From positions 1 to 64,000 of the forward strand of contig JAFZWX010000215.1 of NCBI GenBank assembly GCA_017617145.1: a stretch of 64,000 bases of DNA. The letters run 5' to 3'. Positions 54,863-64,000 of this stretch are shown one piece after another (the first letter of the stretch is position 1; each line of letters opens with the position of its first letter). The stretch is from Treponema sp. Lineage in GTDB: Bacteria; Spirochaetota; Spirochaetia; Treponematales; Treponemataceae. The translations under genes and the position numbers were made by a program. The notes under the pieces are model-generated. The model saw nothing but the letters and a program-made list of their open reading frames with translations. It was not told the origin of the DNA and did not search any database.

Positions 54863-56098
54863 ATGGGACAAGGGCTTGGAAGAAACTCACCTGTAGTATT
54901 ATCGCTTGGAAAAGACAATTATGAAGCTCTTATAGAACGACACGGCCAATGGATGCGTTGGAGAATAGCCGAAAAATGCTCTTGTGTAAAAGGAATTACC
55001 ATGCAACCAGATATTCATTGTCCTTTTTGTGCCGGACGTGGATTTACATATACTCACCTTAAAAACATGATTACTTATTCTGTTGTAATGCTTTATGACG
55101 GTAAGGGAATATTAAACCTTGATGAAAGCTTAAAAAGTGCTGAATTACTTGAATTGTATGATATGCAGGGGCATAGATATGAAAATGCAAAAAAATTGTG
55201 TAATTATATCTATCTTGGAGAAGATACAAAATATCCAACAAAGGGAACTTATTTTACAGCCGTAATGAGAAAAAATATTGTTCAAAAACTTGAATCGGCC
55301 GTTGCAGAAAAGAATAACATGGGTTATTACACGGTTCCTGGTTTATTGAATAAGAGAAACAATATTGAAGGCATATACTATGAAGCTCCATCTGATATTA
55401 TCAGTATTGGAAAAATTACGGATGCAGCCGGAATTGAATATAAAGCAACCGAATTTCGTCTTAATCAGTTCAGAATAGAGCCTACTATAGATCCTGATAC
55501 AGAAGAAGAAATACCTATTACAGAACCGGTAACAGTAGAAAATGTTGAAAACATTTCTCCATTTATATTTGTTTTGCTCAGCCAGAACTTGAATAAAGGT
55601 GATGCAAAAGCCGTTGAAGAAAGCAATGGTGATGCCGTATGTTCTTTTCCTTATGAGTGCGATGTTTCAAATGACGATATTCTTACGGTTCTTGCCGGTA
55701 GTTATACCCAGAAAGATGTTATCTGCCGTTCACAATTGGTAACAGATACAATTGGTGCTGATTTTGTATATGATATTGTTTCTGTAAAAGGAATAATTGA
55801 AGGTGAAGAAGTTGAATATAAACAGGGAACCGATTATATTTTAGTAGGAACAAACAAGATAAAATGGCTTGAAAATGCAGAAACAAGTCCTGATGTTGGA
55901 GAAGCTTATTCAATTACTTATCACATCATGCCTACTTATCGTGTTGTGAAACAGATTCCACAGATAAGAACAAGTGAGAATCAAAGGCTGCCAAAGAAAG
56001 TGGTTGTAAAACTGTTTTCTGCTTATGCTGAAAAAGCCGGAGTTAATGTTCAGAAGAACAATGAAATAACTAAAAAGGGAATTAATTCCAGTTATTAG
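54863..56098 (+). CDS. Neck / head-closure type protein with zinc motif
   Basis: 411 residues. RHGQWMRWRIAEKCSCVKGITMQPDIHCPFCAGRGFTYTH (about 24-63) has a CxC...CxxCxGxG zinc site like that I recall in phage neck proteins. The middle and C-terminus are beta-rich (VTVENVENISPFIFVLLSQ, VYDIVSVKGIIEGEEVEYKQGTDYILVGTNKIKWL). Position after the connector supports a head-closure or tail-completion role. Confidence 0.55.
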   Translation: MGQGLGRNSPVVLSLGKDNYEALIERHGQWMRWRIAEKCSCVKGITMQPDIHCPFCAGRGFTYTHLKNMITYSVVMLYDGKGILNLDESLKSAELLELYDMQGHRYENAKKLCNYIYLGEDTKYPTKGTYFTAVMRKNIVQKLESAVAEKNNMGYYTVPGLLNKRNNIEGIYYEAPSDIISIGKITDAAGIEYKATEFRLNQFRIEPTIDPDTEEEIPITEPVTVENVENISPFIFVLLSQNLNKGDAKAVEESNGDAVCSFPYECDVSNDDILTVLAGSYTQKDVICRSQLVTDTIGADFVYDIVSVKGIIEGEEVEYKQGTDYILVGTNKIKWLENAETSPDVGEAYSITYHIMPTYRVVKQIPQIRTSENQRLPKKVVVKLFSAYAEKAGVNVQKNNEITKKGINSSY

Positions 56099-56111
56099 GG
56101 AGGAATAGAAA

Positions 56112-57836
56112 ATGGATAAGTTTTTAATCAGAAAAGATGTTTATGGTGAATTAATAGAAAAGGGATATGGCAAGAAAGACTTGTCTAAACTCACAAAGAA
56201 GAAGATAACAGATAAAAACGGCCATACAAGAACTGTATATGTAAGAAATGGTGAACAGCCGGCAACTCAGCAGCAGCCAAAAGCCCGGGATGAACTTTCA
56301 CCTGAAAAGAAAGCTCGTTATGAAGAAATGCTTGAACAGGTAAAAGCAGGGCCGGAAGAAAATGCTTTATTTGTTCGTGGAAAAGGTATGCTTAACAAGA
56401 AAGATGCTATTACTCACTTGGAAGGAAAACTTGGAAAAAAATCATCTAGTTCTTTAAGAGAACAAACACCTTCTATTCGTGAGAAAGAAGAATCTTTATC
56501 AGTTAATGAAGCTGATAAATTCTATGGAAATTACGGTTTAAAAAAAGTTGGAGAATCCGTAGATAGAAAGGGGTGGACTGTTAAAGAATATAAAAATAAT
56601 GCCGGTGAAACATGGATAGGCAAATTCAATAAAGAAGGAAAATATGTAGGTAGTGAGTATAATCCTGTAGGTGCAAAAAAGAATAGTGCAGCACAAGGTC
56701 ATCTTGAATCTGATACTCCACAGAATACTGATATAACAAAAGAAGATGAAGAAAGATTTGGTAAACAGGCTCTTTCTGGATTATCTGGTAAAAGAACAAG
56801 TTCAGAAGAAAAGAAAACTCCAAAACTAGGATTGCAAGTTGGTGATATAGCTTTTACAAAATATGGTGAAAGGGCTGAAATAGTCGAAGTAGATGGTGAA
56901 TGGGTAACGGCTAAAATGAATGGTCGTACAGAAAAATATAAAGAAAATGCTTTTAAGGGAAAAGTTGAAAAGAAACCTACTCAGGATGATATGAAAGAAA
57001 ATTATCTTGATGTAAAAAATGAAACTGGAAAAGATATTGCAGAAAACAACAAAATAGAAAATACATCCGAAACTATTAAATTTTCTCCAGAAGAAATGAA
57101 AGTTATAAAAACTGTTGCAGAAAAAATAAATTATCAACCAGGTGATGAAGGATATTTGTTGAATACTATATATTCAGAAAATAAGGATGTTTATTCTGCT
57201 TTAACAAAAAAGAATAAGGAAGCATGGGATAAAAGTGGAAAGAAACAAAAAACATTCAGTTCAACAGACTTACTCAAAGAAAAGATTAAATCAATGAATG
57301 GAAATTTTGGTGCTGATGATACTAATAAAATTTCTTTTGAAGATTCTGTAAAAGAATATAACTTTACAGATACAAAGAAGGGTCAGTTTGCAATGAATGA
57401 AGTTGCAAATTTCTATCCTGAATTAAAGGATATTGTAGAAAACCGTAGAAAAGCATTTTATGAAGTTGATGCTGCAGAAAAAAAACTTAAAGTTAATCCA
57501 AATAATAAAGAGTACAAAGATAACTTTGCAAGTGCTTACAATAAATTGAAACAGGCTGATGCAGAATATGATAAGGCATCTAAAAAAGCCTTGGAAAAAG
57601 CTCCTAATATTAAAAAACCTGATTTTTATAAATATATGGATGCCAAACGTGATGTTCAAAAATTCCTTGATAAATATAAGATGCAGAGTGAAGAATATGA
57701 AGTTGGAAGGAGATTAAGAGAAAATGGCGGTGCATCTATTTTAAGTCCTATGTATGGATTAAAGCCTGATGATTATACAAAAGATCCTGATTATATCAAG
57801 GCTCAGATGATAATTAGAGCTTATGAACAAAAATGA
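56112..57836 (+). CDS. Polyvalent-type hypothetical protein
   Basis: 574 residues, ATG 56112 after AGGGAGGAA. N-terminal module FLIRKDVYGELIEKGYGKKDLSKLTKKKITDKNGHTRTVYVRNGEQ, as in the other polyvalent proteins. Two small beta modules: KFYGNYGLKKVGESVDRKGWTVKEYKNNAGETWIGKF and LQVGDIAFTKYGERAEIVEVDGEWVTAKMNG. The C-terminal ~250 residues are helical. No enzyme motif seen. Stop overlaps the next start (ATGA). Confidence 0.5.
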   Translation: MDKFLIRKDVYGELIEKGYGKKDLSKLTKKKITDKNGHTRTVYVRNGEQPATQQQPKARDELSPEKKARYEEMLEQVKAGPEENALFVRGKGMLNKKDAITHLEGKLGKKSSSSLREQTPSIREKEESLSVNEADKFYGNYGLKKVGESVDRKGWTVKEYKNNAGETWIGKFNKEGKYVGSEYNPVGAKKNSAAQGHLESDTPQNTDITKEDEERFGKQALSGLSGKRTSSEEKKTPKLGLQVGDIAFTKYGERAEIVEVDGEWVTAKMNGRTEKYKENAFKGKVEKKPTQDDMKENYLDVKNETGKDIAENNKIENTSETIKFSPEEMKVIKTVAEKINYQPGDEGYLLNTIYSENKDVYSALTKKNKEAWDKSGKKQKTFSSTDLLKEKIKSMNGNFGADDTNKISFEDSVKEYNFTDTKKGQFAMNEVANFYPELKDIVENRRKAFYEVDAAEKKLKVNPNNKEYKDNFASAYNKLKQADAEYDKASKKALEKAPNIKKPDFYKYMDAKRDVQKFLDKYKMQSEEYEVGRRLRENGGASILSPMYGLKPDDYTKDPDYIKAQMIIRAYEQK

Positions 57837-58675
57837 CAACTTACACTATTGAATACGATTTATCAGAATTAAAAAACCTTGCTGATAAATTTGCAAAAAC
57901 AGTTCAAAATGCTCCGGAAGCTGCATTACCAAATACGGCAAATGCCTTTCAGATGGCTGCTCAATATGTCAGAAATATGTGGACTGGTTATTTAAGTGGA
58001 GATCAGCCATTAAACGGTATTGAGTTCATGGACGGTGTAACAAGTGCAATGGTACGTTCCATAAGAGCTCAAAGAAACGGTGATTTTGATTATTCTGTAT
58101 ATTCTGATAATAGACAACTTGAAGAAAAAACAAAAGGCCGGAAAGAAGTTGAATATGATATGAAACAAACACATCCTTACGGCAAAAAATCAAGGGTAAG
58201 CAAAAAGGGAATACCTTATCTGATAATTCCATTCAGATGGGGAACACCTAACGGCAAAGGAACCAAAAGAGCTCATTTTAATAATTTTATACCACAAAAG
58301 AATTATGAAACAGCCGTAAAAGGCCTTAATTTATCGGCTGTTGATTCTGCAAAGAAGTATTTTGAAGCTAATTTTAAGGGTGAAAACATTGAAAGACAGG
58401 GATATTCTTGGGCAAAAAATGGCCGCTTGAAAGAAGATCAAGCCTGGGATGATAGAAGTGTAGGAATGGTGAGAATGAAAGATGTTACAGGAAGTACATA
58501 TTTTACATTCAGAATTGTTTCTGCAAAATCTCCGGCAGGAAGCTGGATTTATCATAGGGATGCAAAACCAGCTGTTGATATGATGGGTGCTTTGGAAAGA
58601 ACTGTAAAACCAAAGATTGATGAAATGATAAGTGCCGGAATTCAGGCTGATAATAATATGTACAAGAGCATGTAA
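57833..58675 (+). CDS. Tail-completion protein (gp10/Gp17-like)
   Basis: 280 residues. YDLSELKNLADKFAKTVQNAPEAALPNTANAFQMAAQYVRNMWTGYL starts like phage HK97-gp10-type minor tail proteins, and FTFRIVSAKSPAGSWIYHRDAKPAVDMMGALERTVKPKIDEMISAGIQAD closes it as a C-terminal strand-helix. Probably at the head-tail joint. Followed by a CAACT-ACA-AGTTG hairpin without a T-run. Confidence 0.6.
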   Translation: MTTYTIEYDLSELKNLADKFAKTVQNAPEAALPNTANAFQMAAQYVRNMWTGYLSGDQPLNGIEFMDGVTSAMVRSIRAQRNGDFDYSVYSDNRQLEEKTKGRKEVEYDMKQTHPYGKKSRVSKKGIPYLIIPFRWGTPNGKGTKRAHFNNFIPQKNYETAVKGLNLSAVDSAKKYFEANFKGENIERQGYSWAKNGRLKEDQAWDDRSVGMVRMKDVTGSTYFTFRIVSAKSPAGSWIYHRDAKPAVDMMGALERTVKPKIDEMISAGIQADNNMYKSM

Positions 58676-58744
58676 TTTTCAACTACAAGTTGAATGAAAT
58701 ATTTTTATTCATAGTTTATTCTTTAATTATGGAGGAATAAAACT

Positions 58745-58945
58745 ATGAATGAAAAACAAAAACTAATTGAGTATATTCTTGAAGATTTGAAAAGGGATAG
58801 TGGGGATTGTGAACTTTGTGTAAAAATGGGGTGGAAATGTCCTGTTTACATTCCAGAAGATGCTGCTTTAGATTTTCAGCCTGATACATCGGTTTGTAAC
58901 ATTAGGGATAACATATATAAAACATTGACAATTAAACACTTATAG
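58745..58945 (+). CDS. Small Cys-containing protein
   Basis: 66 residues, ATG 58745 after GGAGGAATAAAACT. RDSGDCELCVKMGWKCPVYIPEDAALDFQPDTSVCNIRDN: four Cys, possibly metal binding. The last codons contain the -35 of the next promoter. Not recognised. Confidence 0.5.
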   Translation: MNEKQKLIEYILEDLKRDSGDCELCVKMGWKCPVYIPEDAALDFQPDTSVCNIRDNIYKTLTIKHL

Positions 58946-59036
58946 AATAAAATTAAAATATCAAATTCATTTCTCGGTATGTTAAGAGATTAGCAGCCGG
59001 AATAATGTCTATACGTTATTCCGGCTGTTTTTTTTT
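58926..59036 (+). promoter_or_regulatory. Promoter and leader hairpin of baseplate operon
   Basis: TTGACA 58926-58931, 17-base spacer, TAAAAT 58949-58954. The leader has a TCTC-GGTATGTTAA-GAGA hairpin (near 58972) and a 12-bp hairpin CAGCCGGAATAA/TTATTCCGGCTG (58994-59005 with 59016-59027) followed by T9. GTAT in the first loop could pair with ATAC in the second, a weaker parallel to the kissing-loop leaders. Confidence 0.68.
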
Positions 59037-59061
59037 AACTTTTTTTTAAGGGAGGTAGAAA

Positions 59062-60420
59062 ATGGAAGTAAAGAAACAGTCTCCACAACCTATTATTCTA
59101 TGCTATCATTCTATCTCCAAAGGTGAAGCCGTAAAAGAATTATATTATAGTTTTACACCAACATCTGATTATCCGGCAGGAAAAAATCTTCAATCATACA
59201 GTTTTGATAAATCAATAGATGATTTTGGAACTTCATTTTCTTTTTCAGTAAAGGAAAATCCTAATTCAAAATCTCTTTTCATGGATCAGGTAAGGCTACT
59301 TGATGTAATTGTAATATCAGAAAGTGGTTCTCAACAGAAGATTGATTTTATAGGTGTTGTAACTACAGTTTCAGCCGGTGGAACAGCAAGTAACTTAAAT
59401 AAAGTAGTAAACGTTTCGGGAAAGTCGATAGAATGGCTTTTCAAATTTTATAATATAAATGCAGATATTAAATGTGTAATATTTAATAATGCTGCTGCAA
59501 ATAATACATTTAAGACAGATTTAGCAAAAAAACATGGTACAGAAGGAATTACGATTAAAGATATTGTTAAAGAATCATACAATATGTTTGAAAAAGAAAC
59601 ATCAAAAACAAAAGCATTAAGTAATTTCCTTATCGGTGAAATAATTTTCCTTTGGTATGGATATAACTGGGTTGAAGCATCAGATGAAAAGTTTTTTTAT
59701 CCTATATCAAGCAATCTGTTTGATTCAGGAAAAATAAATGTAATAGATTATATTAAAAAATTGTTACCAGCTCCGATATATGAAATTTTTGGTGATATAG
59801 ATAATATAGGAAAACCTGTAATCAGGGCAAGAAAAGCTCCGTTTGATAATCCTGTTAGCAATATTAAAATTGATCCAGATTTACTTTCTGATTTTACCCT
59901 GACAAAGAGTTGTGATGAAGTATATACGGCATTTATGCCATACATAGAAGGTTCTTCCCAAAGTCCTGATTTTTACATGAATCTTGCAACTGCAGAAGGT
60001 GTAAAAGAAAGGGGTTATGATTGTGCTTTAAGAAGTGATAAAAAATCTGAAATATACGGCTATCAGCTTTTAACATGTTCTTTTATGGGATATACGGCAG
60101 ATTCTGACAATTCCAAAGAAACAATTGATAAGAAAAAGTTACAACAACTTGCAGAACAGTTAAGAAAATGGTTTGAAAATCTTGATGAAATGTATACTGG
60201 TGATTTTACGATTGTAAATATTACATCTGAAAAACATGCAAAAATAGGTGAATGGCTTGGTTTTGCAGACGGTTTATTCTATGTTGTTTCAGAAAAACAC
60301 ACTTGGAATTACGGTGATAATCCAATGATTAATTATCAGGTAATTAGGGGTGGAGATTATGTTGGTGGAAATTTCAAAGAGATTAAGAATATATCATCTG
60401 TTTATAAGGAGTTTGAATAA
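59062..60420 (+). CDS. Baseplate hub protein (gp27/gpD-like)
   Basis: 452 residues. YYSFTPTSDYPAGKNLQSYSFDKSIDDFGTSFSFSVKEN, IDFIGVVTTVSAGGTASNLNKVVNVSGKSIEWLF and a C-terminal MYTGDFTIVNITSEKHAKIGEWLGFADGLFYVVSEKHTWN match the hub pattern of contractile tails (beta barrels plus VIGV-type strands). Forms the central cylinder on which the spike sits. Overlaps the spike gene by one base. Confidence 0.65.
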   Translation: MEVKKQSPQPIILCYHSISKGEAVKELYYSFTPTSDYPAGKNLQSYSFDKSIDDFGTSFSFSVKENPNSKSLFMDQVRLLDVIVISESGSQQKIDFIGVVTTVSAGGTASNLNKVVNVSGKSIEWLFKFYNINADIKCVIFNNAAANNTFKTDLAKKHGTEGITIKDIVKESYNMFEKETSKTKALSNFLIGEIIFLWYGYNWVEASDEKFFYPISSNLFDSGKINVIDYIKKLLPAPIYEIFGDIDNIGKPVIRARKAPFDNPVSNIKIDPDLLSDFTLTKSCDEVYTAFMPYIEGSSQSPDFYMNLATAEGVKERGYDCALRSDKKSEIYGYQLLTCSFMGYTADSDNSKETIDKKKLQQLAEQLRKWFENLDEMYTGDFTIVNITSEKHAKIGEWLGFADGLFYVVSEKHTWNYGDNPMINYQVIRGGDYVGGNFKEIKNISSVYKEFE

Positions 60421-61247
60421 TGAATATTATAAAAAATATCCATAAGAAAAATGCCATAGCTCCTGAAATAAACGATGTAAACTATCTCAAAGGCCGTATA
60501 GGATTCTGGGGAATCGTAACAGAAGTAAATTCAAGAAATAATTCTGTTACGGTTGTTTCTGATACCGGTTATGAATTAAAAAATATTCCTGTTGTTTCAG
60601 GTGAATGGGTAACTGTTGATAACAATAAAAACTATATTCCTTCTCAAAGAAATCTTCCACCGGTTAATTCAAGGGTTTTTGTTTTAACACCGACATATAC
60701 GGCTGTTGGAGCTTTTGTTTTATGTTCAGGATTTTCTAGGGGTGATGAAAATATCAGAACATTATGGGCAAAAAGTGAAAGTGAGATGCAGGATAAAAAC
60801 AATTGCCGTGAAACTAAAACTCAGGGTGGCTGGGATGTTACAGAAGAATATGCAAATGGCAATTTTAAGGCTGAATCAATTTCAACAAGCGATGGTAACA
60901 TAACTATTACATTGAATACAACAAAAGATGATAACAAAAGTCAGGTACAGGAAGCATCTATAAAGGCTTGGAATAATTCTGTAGTTATAAATAAAGATGG
61001 AATCAGTATTACTGATAAAACAGGGAATAAAGTCTTGATGACTTCATCTAATATTCAGGTTCTTGCTAAAGATAATAATAAACTCAAAATCGGTAATTCT
61101 GTTGATACATTATATGGTTTACTTAATGATTTAATAGGAAAATTAAACGGTGGTACTGTTGTAACAAGTGGTACTTCTACAAATCAATCTGTTACAGCAG
61201 GGCAATTTGCAACTATTGTAACAAAATTAGGACAAATATTGGAGTAA
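60420..61247 (+). CDS. Baseplate spike protein (gpV/gp45-like)
   Basis: 275 residues. OB-like N-domain GRIGFWGIVTEVNSRNNSVTVVSDTGYELKNIPVVS (about 26-61), then NLPPVNSRVFVLTPTYTAVGAFVLCSGF; repetitive beta-helix-like ISTSDGNITITLN, ASIKAWNNSVVINKDGISITDKTGNKVLMTSSNIQVLAKDNNKLKIG. The C-terminus is Thr/Gly-rich. The spike punctures the host envelope when the sheath contracts. Confidence 0.65.
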   Translation: MNIIKNIHKKNAIAPEINDVNYLKGRIGFWGIVTEVNSRNNSVTVVSDTGYELKNIPVVSGEWVTVDNNKNYIPSQRNLPPVNSRVFVLTPTYTAVGAFVLCSGFSRGDENIRTLWAKSESEMQDKNNCRETKTQGGWDVTEEYANGNFKAESISTSDGNITITLNTTKDDNKSQVQEASIKAWNNSVVINKDGISITDKTGNKVLMTSSNIQVLAKDNNKLKIGNSVDTLYGLLNDLIGKLNGGTVVTSGTSTNQSVTAGQFATIVTKLGQILE

Positions 61248-61250
61248 AGG

Positions 61251-62966
61251 ATGCCAAAGTTATTAAATGCAGACTATTGGAAAAAAGCTTATCTCTTAGA
61301 GTTCCGTAAGAATGATGAACTTACAGATGCCTTTACATTTTCAGTTCCTCCGGAAAGTGAAGATTTTGTATTTCCACAAAGAAAAAGTGAAACAAAAACC
61401 TTTGGTGGTGGTGTAATAGCAGAATACGGCAATGATTTTGTACAAATATCTTTATCAGGTTCAACAATAAATCAGGAACTTAAAATGATATACAAAAGCC
61501 GGTTGGGAACAGATAATCTAACTGGTGAACAGGAAATATTCTATTTAAGAGATCTGCTCAGGGACTACGGAAAGCAGAACAATTTACAGGGCAAACAGGT
61601 ATATTTATTCTCTCTTAACGGTGGTGGCCGTAATATAAAGAACAATCCTAAATGGTGGCAAATTTCTGTTGGGGATTTAACAATCAGCAGAAACAAAGAC
61701 AAACCATTCTGTTATAACTATAAATTTACGGCTACAGGTTATCCGGAAGTAACACCTAAAAAGAAACGTAAAGATGTTTTCGGTTCTGTAGTAAAGAGCT
61801 GGTATTCCAAAATGCAGACTTTATGCGGCAAGATGGAAGAAGGACTTGATTTGCTTGAAACTTATGGTGCCGGATATATTTCAGACTTGAATGAACTTAT
61901 AACAACAGCAAGAACCGGTGTTTCTGTTTTAATCAACTCAGCAGACAGATATATTGATGTTGTAAATGGAATTATAACTGATACTTTCGGACTTGTTTCA
62001 AATACAGCCGGAATTGTTTCAGATGCTACAGTCGATACCTTGGCTTTAGGTGATAAAGTTGTTTATTCGGCATTAAGGTTTTACCCGACAATAGCATCAG
62101 AAACCTGGAATAATTGTCTTAATGTTCAGGCATCGTTTAAGGCTATTGCAGATTGGTGTGCAAGTATTCCTGAGGATTATTTCAGTACGGAAAGTGCCGG
62201 ACAAAATATTAAAACCCAATTCTCAGAAGATACAAGTGATTTAGATATATCAGACACTTATTCTACTATTGCTCATGAAAGCATCAAAGCAGCAAATGAA
62301 GCTGTTGCAATATCATCTAAAACAGTAAATACCATGGGTTTTGCCGTAATGCCAGGCACAAACTGGGAAGATGATAAAATTGTCATTACCTACGGATATA
62401 AGAACGTTATTATTACAGATGCAGAAACTAATTGGGATCAACTTGCCATGGATTATTATGGAGACCCATCATTAGGAACTTTAATAGCAACTTATAACAA
62501 CTTATCATCTGATACACCTTTGGAAAGTGGAATTTCGATTCTTATTCCAAAACTTGAATTCTCAGAAAGCAATGCATCAGAAAATGAAGTTTATAACAGC
62601 CATGATGAAAAAGATAACTATGGTAAAGATGTTCTGATTAATGAAAAAGATTTTGGAATAGTAAATGGTGATTTAGACCTTTCTAAAGGTATTAAAAATC
62701 TTGAACAGGCATTATTAAACCGTTATTCAACATTGATTGGTGCTAGAATAAGGCTTGAAGCTTACGGAATTCAGGCATCAATTGGTGATGCATTAAATGC
62801 TACATCATCTTTAATTCAAGCAAGTGTTCATCAGACAACAATTGAGGATCCTCGTGTAGATAATGTAGAAGATATTAATTTTGTTGGTGTAGGGGATGAA
62901 TTAACCGTAACCGTAATATATGTAGACATTAACGGTGCAAGAAAAATATTCGGAGGTACAATTTAA
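61251..62966 (+). CDS. Tail protein with LysM and gp25/W-like C-terminal domain
   Basis: 571 residues. N-terminal ~180 residues: VPPESEDFVFPQRKSETKTFGGGVIAEYGNDFVQISLSGST and tail-tube-initiator-type strands. Middle helical. Residues ~375-440: LysM-like NVIITDAETNWDQLAMDYYGDPSLGTLIATYNNL ... ISILIPKLEF. Residues ~465-571: KDFGIVNGDLDLSKGIKNLEQALLNRYSTLIGARIRLEAYGIQASIG ... LTVTVIYVDING, close to the baseplate wedge gp25/DUF2634 type. A fusion of hub adaptor, LysM and wedge. Stop overlaps the next ATG. Confidence 0.62.
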   Translation: MPKLLNADYWKKAYLLEFRKNDELTDAFTFSVPPESEDFVFPQRKSETKTFGGGVIAEYGNDFVQISLSGSTINQELKMIYKSRLGTDNLTGEQEIFYLRDLLRDYGKQNNLQGKQVYLFSLNGGGRNIKNNPKWWQISVGDLTISRNKDKPFCYNYKFTATGYPEVTPKKKRKDVFGSVVKSWYSKMQTLCGKMEEGLDLLETYGAGYISDLNELITTARTGVSVLINSADRYIDVVNGIITDTFGLVSNTAGIVSDATVDTLALGDKVVYSALRFYPTIASETWNNCLNVQASFKAIADWCASIPEDYFSTESAGQNIKTQFSEDTSDLDISDTYSTIAHESIKAANEAVAISSKTVNTMGFAVMPGTNWEDDKIVITYGYKNVIITDAETNWDQLAMDYYGDPSLGTLIATYNNLSSDTPLESGISILIPKLEFSESNASENEVYNSHDEKDNYGKDVLINEKDFGIVNGDLDLSKGIKNLEQALLNRYSTLIGARIRLEAYGIQASIGDALNATSSLIQASVHQTTIEDPRVDNVEDINFVGVGDELTVTVIYVDINGARKIFGGTI

Positions 62967-64000
62967 TGGACACTAAAAGTTATGAAGAATTGCTTACAGA
63001 AATGAAACAGAGTGCAATCAGTAGTGGTTCTGGTCTTACAGATTTTAATGAAGGCTCAATCATTATGACTATTTTTGAAGCAATTGCACGTCCTTTGGAA
63101 CAGTCATATATAGATACCAGAAACGGATATACTAACAATTTAAGGGCAATTCCTTATTCTGTTTTTGATTTTCAACAGAAACAAGGCCAGAAAGCAAGTG
63201 TAAACGTTGTATTTTCAAGAAGTTCTGCTTTAGATACTGTATCAACAATACCATCAGGAACAAGGGTAAGTAACGGCAGTCTTGTCTTTATAACAACTCA
63301 GGCTGCAACAATTGCTATTGGTGATACAGATTCTAATTCTGTAGGTGCTACGGCAGAAGAAGTTGGTTTAAAGTATAACGTTCCGGCAGATACAATTAAA
63401 ACGATTGAAAGCAATCTTTCTGCTGAAATTACAGAAGTAAATAATCCATATAAGGCAACCGGTGGAACTGATGCAGAAACTCAAACTCAAATGCTCAGAC
63501 GTTTCAAGTATATGATAAACGGCTTACAAGGTTCCAACAGATACGGTATCATGGCCGGTGTTTTAGGAATTGAAGGAGTACGTTCTGTTGGAATTGAAGA
63601 ACACTTTCCACCAAAATCTGATATTTATAATGCAACTGTTTATGTTGATGATGGTACAGGACGGTTGACAGATGACCTGAAAAATAAGTGTAGTGATATT
63701 ATCAATGGTAACGATACGGAATCAAACCCAGGATTAAGGGCTGCCGGAATAAACATTGATATTCAGGCTGCATCTATCATTGAGGTTCAGATAAAAGGAA
63801 CTGTTTATATATATCGTGCAGAACAAGCCAGAGTTGAAAACGATGTTCAGACAAAATTGCAGGAATACATCAACGGACTTGGAATTCATGAAAACGTTGT
63901 ACTTTCTTCTATTATTGTTCTGCTCAGACAGTTATCAGGAATTGTTGACGTTTCAGGAATTCAACTTAAAGCAAATGAAGAAACCGGATGGGTAAGCGAC
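62966..64000 (+). CDS. Baseplate J-like protein (3' end outside window)
   Basis: 345 residues visible from ATG 62966 (CGGAGG upstream), open to the window edge. MKQSAISSGSGLTDFNEGSIIMTIFEAIARPLEQSYIDTR, IPSGTRVSNGSLVFITTQAATIAIGDTDS, GVRSVGIEEHFPP ... TVYVDDGTGRLTDDLKNKC, and VENDVQTKLQEYINGLGIHENVVLSSIIVLLRQLSGIVDV follow gpJ/gp47-type wedge proteins of contractile tails (long helix, beta-barrel, then the V-Y-V-D-D-G domain). Confidence 0.85.
   Translation, partial: MDTKSYEELLTEMKQSAISSGSGLTDFNEGSIIMTIFEAIARPLEQSYIDTRNGYTNNLRAIPYSVFDFQQKQGQKASVNVVFSRSSALDTVSTIPSGTRVSNGSLVFITTQAATIAIGDTDSNSVGATAEEVGLKYNVPADTIKTIESNLSAEITEVNNPYKATGGTDAETQTQMLRRFKYMINGLQGSNRYGIMAGVLGIEGVRSVGIEEHFPPKSDIYNATVYVDDGTGRLTDDLKNKCSDIINGNDTESNPGLRAAGINIDIQAASIIEVQIKGTVYIYRAEQARVENDVQTKLQEYINGLGIHENVVLSSIIVLLRQLSGIVDVSGIQLKANEETGWVSD

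Overview
This window is a contiguous stretch of a large, AT-rich tailed-phage or prophage genome. All but two genes run on the + strand. The replication genes point to a spirochaete, probably Treponema, as host. The sliding clamp (5763-6872) and SSB (18252-18716) match my memory of Treponema DnaN and SSB closely, down to the clamp ending in HIIMPMH. That is a judgement from memory, not a search. A hub, spike, LysM/gp25-like protein and gpJ-like protein at the right edge suggest a contractile-tailed virus. Two divergent XRE repressors suggest temperate control, but no integrase is visible.

Layout. (1) 1-2410: the 3' part of a cytosine-C5 DNA methyltransferase, broken into about eleven overlapping small ORFs. 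Each resembles a target-recognition module, and simple-sequence repeats lie among them. (2) 2392-6872: HNH endonuclease, DpnD/PcfM-like protein, two adenine-methyltransferase-like proteins (one with a G9 tract in frame), dUTPase and sliding clamp. (3) 6869-10525: two repressor/promoter switches, a tRNA-Met(CAU), a DUF1351 protein, small HTH proteins and a membrane-anchored HTH protein. (4) 10526-20287: YqaJ exonuclease with RecT, HNH proteins, replisome organizer with internal iterons, DnaC-like loader, SSB, a possible holin and a DUF1064 nuclease. (5) 20474-27796: small terminase, a glycosyltransferase-like protein with a nucleotidylyltransferase, a ThyX-like protein, homing endonucleases, a nucleotide-modification-associated protein and large terminase. 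(6) 27972-32133: many tiny genes, including zinc-cluster, DUF551 and single-membrane-segment proteins. (7) 32288-58675: portal, a MuF-type polyvalent protein interrupted by an intein, several very large polyvalent proteins (ADP-ribosyltransferase, LPD1 and HExxH metallopeptidase motifs), prohead protease with nested scaffold, major capsid, and connector/neck/tail-completion proteins. (8) 59062-64000: baseplate hub, spike, LysM/gp25-like fusion and a truncated gpJ-like protein.

The most unusual feature is a set of leader RNAs at 10326-10461, 12184-12266, 16156-16254, 20303-20393 and 27871-27958. Each has two hairpins whose loops are complementary (6-8 bp, a different sequence each time), and the second hairpin ends in a U-run like a terminator. 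Four of the five lie between a sigma70-like promoter and the first gene of an operon. The arms and loops differ in sequence while the pairing is kept. This looks like a conserved kissing-loop RNA family acting in early operons, for attenuation, antitermination or trans regulation.

Other regulation visible in sequence: an AACGTT/AGCGTT site family at three promoters and inside the replication initiator gene; a tGTAAG-N7-CTTACa operator at four promoters; two conserved leader boxes in late operons; and a leftward small RNA near 47150-47253 with its own promoter and terminator.
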